Notes: generated by a model not told the origin, from the sequence alone. Shown: positions 18,254-30,999, counted from the first letter of the stretch. The stretch: DNA of 58,655 bases from an uncultured Bacteroidales bacterium (GCA_944323845.1 CALUUA010000015.1:1-58655); one strand, 5' to 3'. A program made the numbers and translations.

Positions 18254-19954
18254 ATGAAAACGAGATATAACAGATTTATGTCACTGGCGGCAGGCCTGTT
18301 TGTCATTGCAGGTCTGACATCCTGCATAGGAGATCTGGATACCGTTCCTCTCAACCCGTATGACAAGGCCGAGGAGAATGCCTACGGTACGGACGAGGCC
18401 GGTTATCTGCAGGGCCTGACCAGACTTTATTTCCAGTTTATTACGAACGACACCAAGGATCTTCAGGTCAGCGACGGAGGTGCAGCGGAACTGATCCGGG
18501 CTTATTGGTCCATTCAGGAGACTTCCACAGATGAGGCCAAATGCGCCTGGAGCGATGATGCCTGGGTAAGGGCTCTGAACACGAATACATGGACAGAGGC
18601 CCAGAATGACGCTACCTATGCAGTTTATGTCAGGACATTGCAGGGAATCGTCTATATCAACGATTTCCTCCGCAAGACCACCGATGAAAAACTGGAGGAG
18701 CGCGGAGTAAGTCCTGAAGTGGCCGCCAAGGTGGCAGGTTTCAGGGCGGAAGCCAGATTCCTGAGGGCATACCTTTACTGGATTGCCGTGGATGCCTTCG
18801 GCAATGTGCCTTTCATCACAGAGGACTCGCCTTTCGGGATAAACGTATTGCCCGAGCAGGGCACCCGTGCCGAGATTTTCAAATTCTGCATAGATGAACT
18901 TGAAGAACTGGCGGCTGACGACAGTGCAATGCCTGCGGCAAGGTCGAATTATCCGCGTGCGGACAAAGGTTCCGTCTACGGACTTCTCGCCAGAATGTAT
19001 CTGAATGCCGAAGTCTATACTTCCGTACCGATGTGGGAAGAGGCCAAGGCGGCGTGCGAGAAGATTTTCGATATGGGTTACGGACTGTGCCCTGACTATG
19101 CGGCCCTGTTCCGCGGGGATAACGGGGAGAATCCTGAAGCTCGCGACGAATTCCTTTTCGCGATAGCATATGATGCGGAAAACTCGCAGTCTTTCGGAGG
19201 GACTACCTATCTGACATTCGCGGCAATAGCCCAGGACGATATCCGCGAGATGACGGTCGACACTCCTGAAGGCGAGGAGACCATAACCTATTACCCTAAC
19301 GGTGTAAACGGAGGCTGGGGCGGCATCAGGGTGCCGTATGAATTCGTGCTGAAATATTTCCAGGTAGAAGATGCCGACTATTCATCAGGCGAATACACCT
19401 GTGAGGACAAGCGCGGTAAGATGTTCTATATAGCAGGCCGTGAGGAGTCGATGGAAGATGCTCTCTATGTATTCCTGAACGGATGGTCATGTCTGAAATT
19501 CAACAACGTGCCTCATGGCATGACACCTGAAGAATACGGGGATGTAGCCGTGACGAAAGCGTACAGCGACATTGATTTCCCGCTTATCCGCCTCGGGGAG
19601 ATTTACCTGATATATGCGGAAGCCTGCCTCGAACTCAACGATCCTGAAACAGCCCTTCCTTATCTGAAGGAACTCTCGAGAAGAGCCGGAGCAGAGGAGC
19701 CTGAAGGTTATAACAGGACCTATCTCATAGAAGAACGGGCGAGGGAACTGATGTGGGAAGGCCACCGCAGGACCGACCTTATCCGCTGGGGTATCTTCCA
19801 TACTTCCGACTTCCTCTGGCCGTACAAGGGTGGTGAGTCATTCCGCGGACAGGGATTCGACCAGTACAAGACGCTGTTTGCCCTGCCTTTGACCGACATT
19901 ACCGCCAACGGTACTCTTGATCAGAATCCGGGATACATCCAGACTGAAAAATAA
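18254..19954 (+). CDS. susD: SusD-family glycan-binding lipoprotein
   Basis: A 566-aa surface lipoprotein. The lipobox GLTSC places the lipidated Cys at about residue 24, followed by acidic residues (CIGDLD). TPR-like helices and the family end motif ARELMWEGHRRTDLIRWG are present, then the C-terminal NPGY. It is the lid of the SusC transporter that captures glucan. It follows susC by 15 nt. Confidence 0.95.
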   Translation: MKTRYNRFMSLAAGLFVIAGLTSCIGDLDTVPLNPYDKAEENAYGTDEAGYLQGLTRLYFQFITNDTKDLQVSDGGAAELIRAYWSIQETSTDEAKCAWSDDAWVRALNTNTWTEAQNDATYAVYVRTLQGIVYINDFLRKTTDEKLEERGVSPEVAAKVAGFRAEARFLRAYLYWIAVDAFGNVPFITEDSPFGINVLPEQGTRAEIFKFCIDELEELAADDSAMPAARSNYPRADKGSVYGLLARMYLNAEVYTSVPMWEEAKAACEKIFDMGYGLCPDYAALFRGDNGENPEARDEFLFAIAYDAENSQSFGGTTYLTFAAIAQDDIREMTVDTPEGEETITYYPNGVNGGWGGIRVPYEFVLKYFQVEDADYSSGEYTCEDKRGKMFYIAGREESMEDALYVFLNGWSCLKFNNVPHGMTPEEYGDVAVTKAYSDIDFPLIRLGEIYLIYAEACLELNDPETALPYLKELSRRAGAEEPEGYNRTYLIEERARELMWEGHRRTDLIRWGIFHTSDFLWPYKGGESFRGQGFDQYKTLFALPLTDITANGTLDQNPGYIQTEK

Positions 19955-19962
19955 CACGATAT

Positions 19963-22881
19963 ATGATGAGACCATTTGGATATATAATGATGATGGCTGC
20001 TGCCGCAACTATGGCGGCCGGCTGCCAGCAACTCGACGAGATGCGGCTCCTGCCGCCAGATCAGGTCGTGCCGCCGGTTCTCAATCCGCTCGGTATAACC
20101 GAACTCGTGATTACGAACGACAATCTTGACGAAACCGTGTCCTTTGCCTGGGATGCCGCCGATTTCGGAGTGCGTGCGCAGGCTGCCTATACTATCGAGG
20201 CTGAATATGATGATCCTGCTTCAGGTACGGAAGGGGCGAGGGTAGTCATTTTTCAGGGTATTGCCGGGACTTCCTACGAGGCTTCCTACGAGGATATAAA
20301 CTATATGCTCGGACTTACGGCCGAAATGGGCGGTGCCGGAGTGCCGCTGAATACTGCGAGCGACGTGAAATTCTATGTCAGCGCATCGGTGGGCGCAGGC
20401 GGTGAAAAATATTACTCCGAGCCTGTAGATCTGACAGTCACAGTGATATATGCCGAGCCGAGATACCCGAAAGTATGGGTGATCGGGAAATATTGCAACT
20501 GGGAACATGCCCGTTCGCAATTCCTTTTCAGTTTCGACAGCAATGCCGAGTATGAAGGAGTGGTGGATTTCGGACAGAATCATTTGGATTACAATTCGGG
20601 AACATCCGATGACGCCGGCTTCAAGCTGACCGGAGCAGCCAGCTGGAACAATGCGACCGGAAACTGGGGTCTCGGCGGCACTGCACCGGAGGACGAGGCT
20701 GAAGAGATAGTCCTTTCGGTGGCCGGCGGCAACATCGCCAATGTCTACGAATACAGATACTACAGCTTTGCGTTCAATACCACTACGCGCAGGCTGACGA
20801 AGCAGCTCGGATTCGAAAAATTCGTCGTCAAAGGCTCTGCCATAGGGGATGAGGAAAAGGAAATGACATTCGATACAGGCTCGCAGGAGTTCTATATCGA
20901 CGCTGTCCTTGAGGCCGGAGACCTTCTTTTCGGATTCGCTGACGGAGCGGAAAGGACATGGCTCGGTTCCTCGACTACAGGCATCCTCGACGGTGCCGAG
21001 GCGAATCCAGTCACCGCACCTGCCGGAGAATACCGAATCTATGTGAATCTGAACAATACCGGGGAGCGCACATACGAATTCAATTCCGAAGATTACGGCA
21101 AGGCTGATGATGAAGAAGAGGAAATCACCGATCCGACAGGCCATACATGGGGTCTTACGAGCGAAGCTATCAATAACTGGGGCGGCGCCATCGATCCTGA
21201 GACCGAAGAGGCCGTCCCTGACGAGCCGCTGGTGCTGAACGGCGACTATTATGTGATAAAGAATGTGCATCTGAATGCCGGGGAGAAGTTCAAACTGCGC
21301 TACGACAACAAGTGGCAGGATGAAGAGACATCCGAAAACCTCAGTTTCGGCGGCTATAATGGGGTCGAAGTCGGGCTGGAAATCAATAAAGGTACTCAGC
21401 TGTCACGCGGAGGCGGCGACCTCTCGGTCGGAACCGCCGGAGACTACGATATATACTTCAATGAATCCATGGCCCTCATCCACATCCGTGAAGCTGGCTC
21501 AGAGGCTCCTGGCGCCGTTACCTGGGGAATTGTGGGCTCATTTACCGGATGGGCAGACGGAGAGGATCTGGAGATGACACGTGCCGAGGACAGGAATGCC
21601 GGATACTATGTTTACGAAGGGCTCGAGCTGAATGCCGAAAAGGTCTTCAAGTTCCGGAACGGCAACGCCTGGGTCTATGACTCGAGCAACCAGATAGCAG
21701 CTGGCAGCAGCGACCCTGTATCAGTCGGAACAGCCTTGAGTTTAGTCAAAGGCTCCTCTTCGAAAGACATCAAAGTGGCTGAAGCCGGTAAGTACGATAT
21801 CATTCTTTATCCTGACCAGGCTTTCGCATATATCATCCCTTCCGGCGAGGATTTCGAAATTCCTTCGAAGGTGTCCTGGGGCGTGACCGGTACCATGACA
21901 GACTGGCTTCCTGACAGGGACATCCTGATGGATGACGAAGACGGATATTATGTCGTAAAAGGCCTTGACTTGTCTGCAGGTGCGGAATTCAGACTCAGAT
22001 ACGGAAACAATGACGGCTCTCGCAGTTATGCTCCGTCAGCTGATACCCGGATGTCGGCTTCTCCGAATGCCAGTCTCCTGACATTGGGCGGACAGGGCGA
22101 TATAATAGTGAGCGAAGACGGTTTATACGATATCTATCTCAATGACGAATACGGTGTGATGTACCTGCTTGAATCCGGTTCTGACGCGCCGGCACCGTTC
22201 AGCTTCGGCATACAGTCCAACATCACCGACGGAATGCCTGACCTGACCATGACAGCGGACGGAGAATATTTCGTCTGCAAGAATGTCTGGTTCCCGTCCG
22301 AAGCGGAGAACTGGCTGAAAATAAGGATCAGCAGCAACGATGGTATCACCTGGGGAGGAACCTACATATACTATGACACCATGATTTCGGCGGTGCAGGA
22401 CGGCCCGGCCATAGTTCCGACTGATGTCATAGATGGATGGGCGGGAGCTTACGATGTATGGTTCAACTACAACACTCGTAAAATCTACATAATGGGTCCG
22501 GGCAAGCATCCGTCCACGGCTGTAGGAGAAGTGCCGGAGTGGGGAATCGTCGGCCATTTCAACAACTGGGGAAATGACCTGAAGATGTACATGGAAAGGA
22601 ATATCTTCGTCTACAAGGGCCTGACTTTCGAAAACGACAATGACGAGTCTGTAAATTCGAACGCGATCAAGATCAGACTCGGAGGCAGCTGGGACAACGG
22701 CGGCAATATCGGAACTTCCGGCAGCGATGTCGATGCTGTCCCGGGTGATGCGATATCTGTCATAAATAACGGCGGGTCGAAAAACATCATTGTTCCGAAA
22801 GGAACATACGACATCTGGTTCGATCCGGATGCAATGAAAGTATGGGTAATGCATTCCGGCGAGATTCCTTCCGGTTATTAG
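19963..22881 (+). CDS. SusE/SusF-like multi-module starch-binding lipoprotein
   Basis: A 972-aa lipoprotein (lipobox MAAGC). The N-terminal region matches the SusE Ig-like domain (PVLNPLGITELVITNDNLDETVSFAWDAADFG). It is followed by about seven SusE/F-type modules, recognisable by recurring WGIVGxFxxW or equivalent openings and DIYFN/DIWF closings. Approximate module starts are residues 167, 287, 386, 524, 642, 740 and 850. SusE and SusF of B. thetaiotaomicron have two and three binding modules, so this is an expanded version. It probably binds starch at the cell surface alongside SusD. Some of the modules may have lost their aromatic binding platform. Confidence 0.85.
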   Translation: MMRPFGYIMMMAAAATMAAGCQQLDEMRLLPPDQVVPPVLNPLGITELVITNDNLDETVSFAWDAADFGVRAQAAYTIEAEYDDPASGTEGARVVIFQGIAGTSYEASYEDINYMLGLTAEMGGAGVPLNTASDVKFYVSASVGAGGEKYYSEPVDLTVTVIYAEPRYPKVWVIGKYCNWEHARSQFLFSFDSNAEYEGVVDFGQNHLDYNSGTSDDAGFKLTGAASWNNATGNWGLGGTAPEDEAEEIVLSVAGGNIANVYEYRYYSFAFNTTTRRLTKQLGFEKFVVKGSAIGDEEKEMTFDTGSQEFYIDAVLEAGDLLFGFADGAERTWLGSSTTGILDGAEANPVTAPAGEYRIYVNLNNTGERTYEFNSEDYGKADDEEEEITDPTGHTWGLTSEAINNWGGAIDPETEEAVPDEPLVLNGDYYVIKNVHLNAGEKFKLRYDNKWQDEETSENLSFGGYNGVEVGLEINKGTQLSRGGGDLSVGTAGDYDIYFNESMALIHIREAGSEAPGAVTWGIVGSFTGWADGEDLEMTRAEDRNAGYYVYEGLELNAEKVFKFRNGNAWVYDSSNQIAAGSSDPVSVGTALSLVKGSSSKDIKVAEAGKYDIILYPDQAFAYIIPSGEDFEIPSKVSWGVTGTMTDWLPDRDILMDDEDGYYVVKGLDLSAGAEFRLRYGNNDGSRSYAPSADTRMSASPNASLLTLGGQGDIIVSEDGLYDIYLNDEYGVMYLLESGSDAPAPFSFGIQSNITDGMPDLTMTADGEYFVCKNVWFPSEAENWLKIRISSNDGITWGGTYIYYDTMISAVQDGPAIVPTDVIDGWAGAYDVWFNYNTRKIYIMGPGKHPSTAVGEVPEWGIVGHFNNWGNDLKMYMERNIFVYKGLTFENDNDESVNSNAIKIRLGGSWDNGGNIGTSGSDVDAVPGDAISVINNGGSKNIIVPKGTYDIWFDPDAMKVWVMHSGEIPSGY

Positions 22882-22908
22882 AGAATACTTTAAAAGAAAT
22901 ACAGCAAA

Positions 22909-25554
22909 ATGAAAAGATACATAATACCGATCATCCTTACCGCCTGCGCCGTCGTCATGCAGGGCTGTACGGATATGGCCGAAGAACTTCCTGCCGGGAA
23001 TCTGACCGTATCCAAGACCACCCTCTGGTTCGATGCGGAAGGCGGACGCCAGATTCTCGAACTGAGAACATACGCCGGCTCATGGACAGTGTCGCAGGAT
23101 GAATCTTCCAAAGAATGGTGTACCCTCGACAAGACGGAGGGCACCACATCATCATCGTTCTATGTGGAGACGGCAGGCAACCCTGACCAGCAGCGGGAAG
23201 GCGAGCTTACCGTTTCGGCTCCCGGATGCGAACCCGTGAAAGTCCGGCTGGTGCAGAACGGGGAGGCAGACGCGCAGATGACCCTCATTCCGGAAGCTCC
23301 GGATGCGGACGAGCCGCTTACCATCATTTACAAGCCAGTTCCGGACTCTCCTCTTTATGACTACAACGGTGAAGTCTACATGCATGCAGGTGTCGTCGAA
23401 GGCGACTACTGGAAATTCACCCCTTCCTCATCCGATGTCAATATCGAGAAATGCCGGATGGAAAAGTTGGGAGACAATACCTGGTCCCTCGAAATGGAAC
23501 CTACCGTCAGGGAATGGTTCGGCTCAGGAGAATCCGAGGTTACCCGTATAGGCCTTCTCATCCGCAGCGAGGACCATGGACTTTCCGCTTTCAAAAAGAA
23601 CTATTACATAAAGGTCACGGATAACAGGCATACCCTCGAGCATCAGGCTCCGGTGGAGGAATCTGTGCCTGACGGATGCATCTACGGCATCAACTACGGC
23701 GCCGACGGGACTTCCGTGACATTGGTATTCGCCGCCTACAACAAGGCATGGTGGAACGAACAGCAGGGAAGCAAGATCACGAGGTGTTTCGACTACTGCT
23801 ACCTCATCGGGGATTTCAACGACTGGCTCCCGTCTCAGGAATATGCCATGAAATGGGACAAGAAAACGGGTGCATGGTGGTACACTCTGACAGGTCTGGA
23901 TCCGACCCGCGAATACATGTTCCAGTATCTGATAGGGAAAAACGATGCTGATGCTCAGAAAGACGGTATCGCCACACAGATGCGTCTGGCCGATCCATTC
24001 ACTACCATAGTCTATACGCAGGACGATCAGTATATCCCGTCATCCACCTATCCGGGGATGCCGGACTATCCTTCCAACACTTCCGGTATCGTATCGGCTT
24101 TCTGTATAAGTCCGGAAGAGTACGTATGGCAGCACGACGATGATTATGAAATCAAGGATGAGAACGATATGCTCATCTACGAACTTCTTCTGCGCGACTT
24201 CTCAGAATCGGGAGACCTGAAAGGCGCCATGGAGCATTTAGAGTATCTGAAAGAACTCGGTGTGGATGCGGTAGAACTGATGCCGGTACAGGAATTCGAC
24301 AGCAACGACAGCTGGGGCTACAATCCGTACTCCCATTTCGCCTTGGACAAGACATACGGCACAAGAGAGCAGTACAAGGAATTCATAGATGCATGCCATG
24401 GTCTGGGAATGGCCGTATTCATAGATGTGGTCTACAATCACATGACAGGGAACGCCACCATGACCAAACTTTTCTGGAATCCCAAGACAAACAATGTCTC
24501 GGAGGAAAATCCATGGTTCAATGAGTTTGCCCCTGCCGGCTATAAAGTCTTCCAGGACATGAATCACGGGAATCAGTTCGTGCGCGACTATGTGACCCGC
24601 AGCCTCGGATATCTCATCACAGAGTATCATGTGGACGGTTTCCGTTTCGATGTTTCCGGCAGTTTCAACTGGACTGATGATGACCCGGTAGGACAGCGTA
24701 AGGAAGTCTTCGAATATTATTACAATTCTCTCGTAAAAACGGCTTCGGATGCCGGAAGGCCTAAGCCGGTGGTGATTCTCGAGCACTGGCAGGGCGAAGA
24801 TGAGGAGAAATATCTCGCAAGCCTCGGTATGCACTGCTGGCGCAATACGAATTATGCCTACCGTCAGTGTGCCATGGGTTATGCAAGCGATTCCGACTTG
24901 AGGAATGTATGGTCAGGAAGCAACGGTATGAGCCATGGCGGCTATGTCTCCTATATGGAGAGCCATGATGAGGAGAGAATGCAGGCAAGCATTCTTTCGT
25001 ATGCTACAGCCCCGTTCAAGGAAGACGTTTCGGAAAGAGTCAGGAGAAACGCCCTTGCTGCCGCATTCTGCCTGACGGTTCCCGGTCCTAAGATGCTCTG
25101 GCAGTTCCAGGAGCTCGGCTATGACGTATCCATCGACTCCGGAGGCAGGACTTCGAGGAAGCCGGTACACTGGGATTATTATGATGACCCGGCCAGAAGG
25201 GCGGTTTACGAACATTATTCCGACCTGATGGAATTCCGTCATGACAACCCTGAATTTTTCTACTGGGATTCGAAATTCTCATGGAAAGTAGGTTACGACA
25301 ACTGGACTACGGGCCGTTTCATCACCTGCACTTCTCCTGACGGCTCCAAATCATTCGTGGTGGCAGGCAATTTCGATTCCCAGAGCAGGAGACTGTATGT
25401 GGAAGTCCCATCTGAAGGGACATGGACGAACTATCAGGATCCGACCGATACCTACGCCGCATCGGCTGCCGGCGACCGTATCGCAGTCGATCTCGGACAG
25501 GGCGAGTACATGCTTTTGACAAATTTCGGTTACAGTGTCGACAATGAACAGTAA
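22909..25554 (+). CDS. Surface GH13 alpha-amylase/pullulanase with BACON domain
   Basis: An 881-aa lipoprotein (lipobox VMQGC, followed by TDMAEE, resembling a surface-export signal). Domain order: a BACON domain (about 30-125), an Ig-like region with IYKPVPDSPLYDYNGEVYMHAGV, a CBM48-like module (YLIGDFNDWLPSQEYAMKWDKKTGAWWYTL), then a GH13 barrel from about 420. Catalytic residues are Asp 581 (GFRFDVSG), Glu 625 (VILEHWQG) and Asp 687 (ESHDEER), with region I DVVYNH at about 506. It probably takes the role of SusG, cutting glucan at the cell surface. Whether it cuts alpha-1,4 or alpha-1,6 links cannot be decided here. Confidence 0.88.
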   Translation: MKRYIIPIILTACAVVMQGCTDMAEELPAGNLTVSKTTLWFDAEGGRQILELRTYAGSWTVSQDESSKEWCTLDKTEGTTSSSFYVETAGNPDQQREGELTVSAPGCEPVKVRLVQNGEADAQMTLIPEAPDADEPLTIIYKPVPDSPLYDYNGEVYMHAGVVEGDYWKFTPSSSDVNIEKCRMEKLGDNTWSLEMEPTVREWFGSGESEVTRIGLLIRSEDHGLSAFKKNYYIKVTDNRHTLEHQAPVEESVPDGCIYGINYGADGTSVTLVFAAYNKAWWNEQQGSKITRCFDYCYLIGDFNDWLPSQEYAMKWDKKTGAWWYTLTGLDPTREYMFQYLIGKNDADAQKDGIATQMRLADPFTTIVYTQDDQYIPSSTYPGMPDYPSNTSGIVSAFCISPEEYVWQHDDDYEIKDENDMLIYELLLRDFSESGDLKGAMEHLEYLKELGVDAVELMPVQEFDSNDSWGYNPYSHFALDKTYGTREQYKEFIDACHGLGMAVFIDVVYNHMTGNATMTKLFWNPKTNNVSEENPWFNEFAPAGYKVFQDMNHGNQFVRDYVTRSLGYLITEYHVDGFRFDVSGSFNWTDDDPVGQRKEVFEYYYNSLVKTASDAGRPKPVVILEHWQGEDEEKYLASLGMHCWRNTNYAYRQCAMGYASDSDLRNVWSGSNGMSHGGYVSYMESHDEERMQASILSYATAPFKEDVSERVRRNALAAAFCLTVPGPKMLWQFQELGYDVSIDSGGRTSRKPVHWDYYDDPARRAVYEHYSDLMEFRHDNPEFFYWDSKFSWKVGYDNWTTGRFITCTSPDGSKSFVVAGNFDSQSRRLYVEVPSEGTWTNYQDPTDTYAASAAGDRIAVDLGQGEYMLLTNFGYSVDNEQ

Positions 25555-26797
25555 TATATTGAAAATATCAGTTGCTGCGGCGATTGTCGCCGCAGCAACA
25601 TCATTGTCCGGATGTTCCGGACAATCCGGCAAAAACGAGGCAGTCCATCCCGACTGGTCGTACAATGCAGTAATTTATGAAATGAATGTCCGGCAGTACA
25701 CGCCGGAAGGCACCTTCGATGCTGCGGCAGAACAGCTGCCGCGCCTTCAGAAGCTCGGAGTGGACGTAATCTGGCTGATGCCTGTCTATCCTATCGGCGT
25801 GGACCAGAGAAAAGGGACGCTCGGTTCGTACTATGCCATTTCCGACTATTGCGAGATAAATCCGGAGTTCGGAACGATGGAAGACTTCGACGAATTCCTT
25901 TCGAAGGCTCATGACGCCGGTTTCAAGGTGATTCTCGACTGGGTGGCGAACCATACTTCTCCTGATGCCGTGTGGGAATCCGAAAGGCCGGCCGACTGGT
26001 ATGTCCGTGATTCTCTCGGCAATACCGTTACCCAGTACGACTGGACAGACATCGCCGAACTGAACTATGACAATCATGACATGAGGGAGGAGATGCGGAA
26101 TTCAATGCGCTTCTGGCTTGACAAGGGCGTGGACGGTTTCCGCTGCGATATGGCCTGCGAGGTCCCGATGGATTTCTGGAGGGAGACCCTGCCGGAACTC
26201 CGCCGCGAATACCCGGGCACATATTATCTGGCCGAGGGAGAGAATCCGGAACTGCATCAGGATGCTTTCGACGCTTCATATGCCTGGGAACTGCATCATC
26301 TACTGAATGGCATAGCCCAGGGGAAGAAGGGAGCCGCAGACCTAGCTGCATATATAGAGAAGGATGCTGCCGCCTGTCCTCCGGAGGCCTTCAGACTGAT
26401 GTTCACGTCGAATCATGACGAAAATTCATGGGCCGGGACAGAGTTCGAACGTATGGGAGACGCTGCCGAGGCCATGGCAGTCCTGACTTTCACTCTCCCG
26501 AACGGACAGCCTCTCATATACACCGGTCAGGAAATGGGCTGGAATCACAGGTTCGAGTTCTTCGAAAAGGATCCGGTGCCGGTTTGGGAAGAGAACGGCC
26601 ATACGGATTTCTATAAGGAACTTATCCGTATCAGGCATGAGAATCCGGCTTTGGCAGCCGGTGAAAAGGGCGGGAAATTCGAGGTGCTTGCGGCCGATGA
26701 CAGTGTCTTCGTCTTCACCCGTACACTTCCTGAAAATCAGGTGACCGTTTCTGTGGGAATGTGCGAACCATGGGACTGGAATATTTCTGTCGAGTAA
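25544..26797 (+). CDS. GH13 alpha-amylase lipoprotein
   Basis: A 417-aa enzyme with a lipoprotein signal (SLSGC, about residue 23) and essentially only a GH13 catalytic domain. It has region I DWVANH, Asp 202 (GFRCDMAC), Glu 231 (LAEGENPE) and Asp 292 (FTSNHDENS). The tail after the Cys (SGQSGKNEA) lacks an acidic export signal, so it may face the periplasm. A GTG nine bases upstream is in frame; I chose the ATG. Its start overlaps the previous gene by 11 nt. Probable role: hydrolysis of maltooligosaccharides. Confidence 0.88.
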   Translation: MNSNILKISVAAAIVAAATSLSGCSGQSGKNEAVHPDWSYNAVIYEMNVRQYTPEGTFDAAAEQLPRLQKLGVDVIWLMPVYPIGVDQRKGTLGSYYAISDYCEINPEFGTMEDFDEFLSKAHDAGFKVILDWVANHTSPDAVWESERPADWYVRDSLGNTVTQYDWTDIAELNYDNHDMREEMRNSMRFWLDKGVDGFRCDMACEVPMDFWRETLPELRREYPGTYYLAEGENPELHQDAFDASYAWELHHLLNGIAQGKKGAADLAAYIEKDAAACPPEAFRLMFTSNHDENSWAGTEFERMGDAAEAMAVLTFTLPNGQPLIYTGQEMGWNHRFEFFEKDPVPVWEENGHTDFYKELIRIRHENPALAAGEKGGKFEVLAADDSVFVFTRTLPENQVTVSVGMCEPWDWNISVE

Positions 26798-26818
26798 CTT
26801 TAATCGGAAGTCAATCAG

Positions 26819-28759
26819 ATGAAAATCAATTATCTGAAAAATATACTGATGTCTTCGGCTGTCGCCGGTGCAGTTTCATGCGGAACCGGAGCGGCTCCCG
26901 ATCTGTCATCGGTGCAGGATGCGGGAGACAAAGTAAAACGTGTCGAGCCGCTGTCATGGTGGACAGGCATGAAGACGCCTCTCCAGCTCATGGTGTACGG
27001 AGACGGCATTTCGGAATACGATGTGCGGATGGAAGGAGGGAAAGGCGTGAAAGTGCAGACAGTCCATAAGGCCGACAGCCCGAATTATCTGTTCGTGGAT
27101 GTCCGGATCGCGGAGAATGCAGCCCCGGGGACATATTGGCTCGTTTTCAGCCGGGACGGGGAGATTTTCAAGTATCCGTATGAAATCGCGTCCAGGGCAG
27201 CCGGTTCTGCAGCCCGGGGGAGTTTCGGCACCTCCGACATGGTCTATCTTATCATGCCGGACAGGTTCGCAAACGGCGACCCGTCCAATGATTCCGCCCC
27301 CGATACGGCTGAAAAGGCCGACCGCAGCGAATTTTTCGGACGGCATGGAGGAGACATACAGGGAATTATCGACCATCTCGATTATATCTCGGATCTCGGG
27401 GCTACGGTGATATGGCCCACGCCGCTGCTTTTGGACGATGAGCCGGAAGGCTCATATCACAGCTATGCCTGTGCCGACTACTATCGCATTGACCCGAGAT
27501 TCGGGTCGAATGAACTTTACAGGGAGTTCGTGCAGGAGGCTCACGGACATGGCCTGAAGGTGATTATGGACGTGGTCACGAATCATTGCGGAGAGGCGCA
27601 TTGGTGGATGAAGGATCTTCCGTTCAAGGACTGGATACATCAGTTCGATGAATATACCGGCACGAACGTATGTTTCTCGACGAATATGGATCCGAATGCT
27701 TCGGCCTACGACCTCAATCTGCAGGAAAGCGGCTGGTTCGTGCCGTCTATGCCGGACATGAATCTGGACAATCCTTTCGTGCTGTCCTATTTCAGGCAGT
27801 GGGCTGTCTGGTGGGCTGAATACGCCGGTCTGGACGGTTTCAGGGTGGATACTTATCCGTACAACGAGAAAGGCCCGATGAGCGAGTGGTGTTCTTCGGT
27901 GCTGAAGGAGTATCCGTCGTTCAACATAGTGGGTGAGTGCTGGACTTCTTCTATCCCGCAGCTGGCATACTGGCAGGGCGGAAACGGAAATAAGGACGGA
28001 TTCGACTCACACCTGCCGTCAATCATGGACTTTCCGCTGCAGGAAGCCATCTGCCGCGGCCTGTCCACCGATTCCATGGCGTGGGGAGAAGGCATGGTCA
28101 GGATATACGACTGCCTTTCGCATGATTTCGTTTATCACGACCTGTCGAAAATGATGATTTTCGCCGGCAATCACGACCTCGACCGTATCGGTGACGTGCT
28201 GAAACATAATCCGGACAGACAGAAAATAATGCTTGCCATGATGGCTACCATGCGCGGGATACCACAGCTTCTGTATGGCGACGAGATGATGTTTGTCTCG
28301 AAAGACAGGTCGCAGGGGCACGGCGGTCTGCGTGTGGATTTCCCCGGAGGATGGGAAGGAGACAGTCAGGACTTCTTCTCGGAGGAAGGCAGGGCGGCTG
28401 CGATGACAGGTACCGACGGCAAGCCTGTGCCTGAAGGCCGGATTGCGGAACTGCATGACTATGCCAGGACCCTTTTCCAGTGGAGGAAGGGAAAGAAAGT
28501 GATACACGACGGCAAGACCATGCATTTCCTGTCGAGGGACAACACCTATGCCTATTTCCGCTATGACGATACCGATGCCGTCTTCGTATTCATCAACAAT
28601 TCCCGCGGAAAGAAGCGTATTCCATGGTCGCATTACTCCGAAATCGCCGGCGGCCTGCATGACGGCCGCAATGTCGTGACCGGAGAAGTCATGGAAATAT
28701 CCGATTCGACCGTAGTCGGTCCGCGTCAGGCGTTGGTAACAGAATTCAAAAGACACTAA
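26819..28759 (+). CDS. GH13 neopullulanase/cyclomaltodextrinase (SusA-like)
   Basis: A 646-aa protein with a lipoprotein-type signal (AGAVSC) and an N-terminal cyclomaltodextrinase-type beta domain (EPLSWWTGMKTPLQLMVYGDGI). It has the GH13 barrel, with DVVTNH, Asp 344 (GFRVDTYPYN), Glu 373 (VGECWTS) and Asp 453 (AGNHDLDR), and a short C-terminal beta domain. The closest familiar relative is SusA, the periplasmic neopullulanase of the Bacteroides Sus system. No acidic export signal follows the Cys, consistent with a periplasmic location. Confidence 0.9.
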   Translation: MKINYLKNILMSSAVAGAVSCGTGAAPDLSSVQDAGDKVKRVEPLSWWTGMKTPLQLMVYGDGISEYDVRMEGGKGVKVQTVHKADSPNYLFVDVRIAENAAPGTYWLVFSRDGEIFKYPYEIASRAAGSAARGSFGTSDMVYLIMPDRFANGDPSNDSAPDTAEKADRSEFFGRHGGDIQGIIDHLDYISDLGATVIWPTPLLLDDEPEGSYHSYACADYYRIDPRFGSNELYREFVQEAHGHGLKVIMDVVTNHCGEAHWWMKDLPFKDWIHQFDEYTGTNVCFSTNMDPNASAYDLNLQESGWFVPSMPDMNLDNPFVLSYFRQWAVWWAEYAGLDGFRVDTYPYNEKGPMSEWCSSVLKEYPSFNIVGECWTSSIPQLAYWQGGNGNKDGFDSHLPSIMDFPLQEAICRGLSTDSMAWGEGMVRIYDCLSHDFVYHDLSKMMIFAGNHDLDRIGDVLKHNPDRQKIMLAMMATMRGIPQLLYGDEMMFVSKDRSQGHGGLRVDFPGGWEGDSQDFFSEEGRAAAMTGTDGKPVPEGRIAELHDYARTLFQWRKGKKVIHDGKTMHFLSRDNTYAYFRYDDTDAVFVFINNSRGKKRIPWSHYSEIAGGLHDGRNVVTGEVMEISDSTVVGPRQALVTEFKRH

Positions 28760-30982
<2,223 letters not shown>

Positions 30983-30999
30983 ACCAAAATTATAAAACG

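Noticed and set aside
19963..22881. CRISPR or tandem DNA repeats within the SusE/F-like gene
   Set aside because: The repetition is at the protein-module level with divergent DNA. There are no regular repeat-spacer units.
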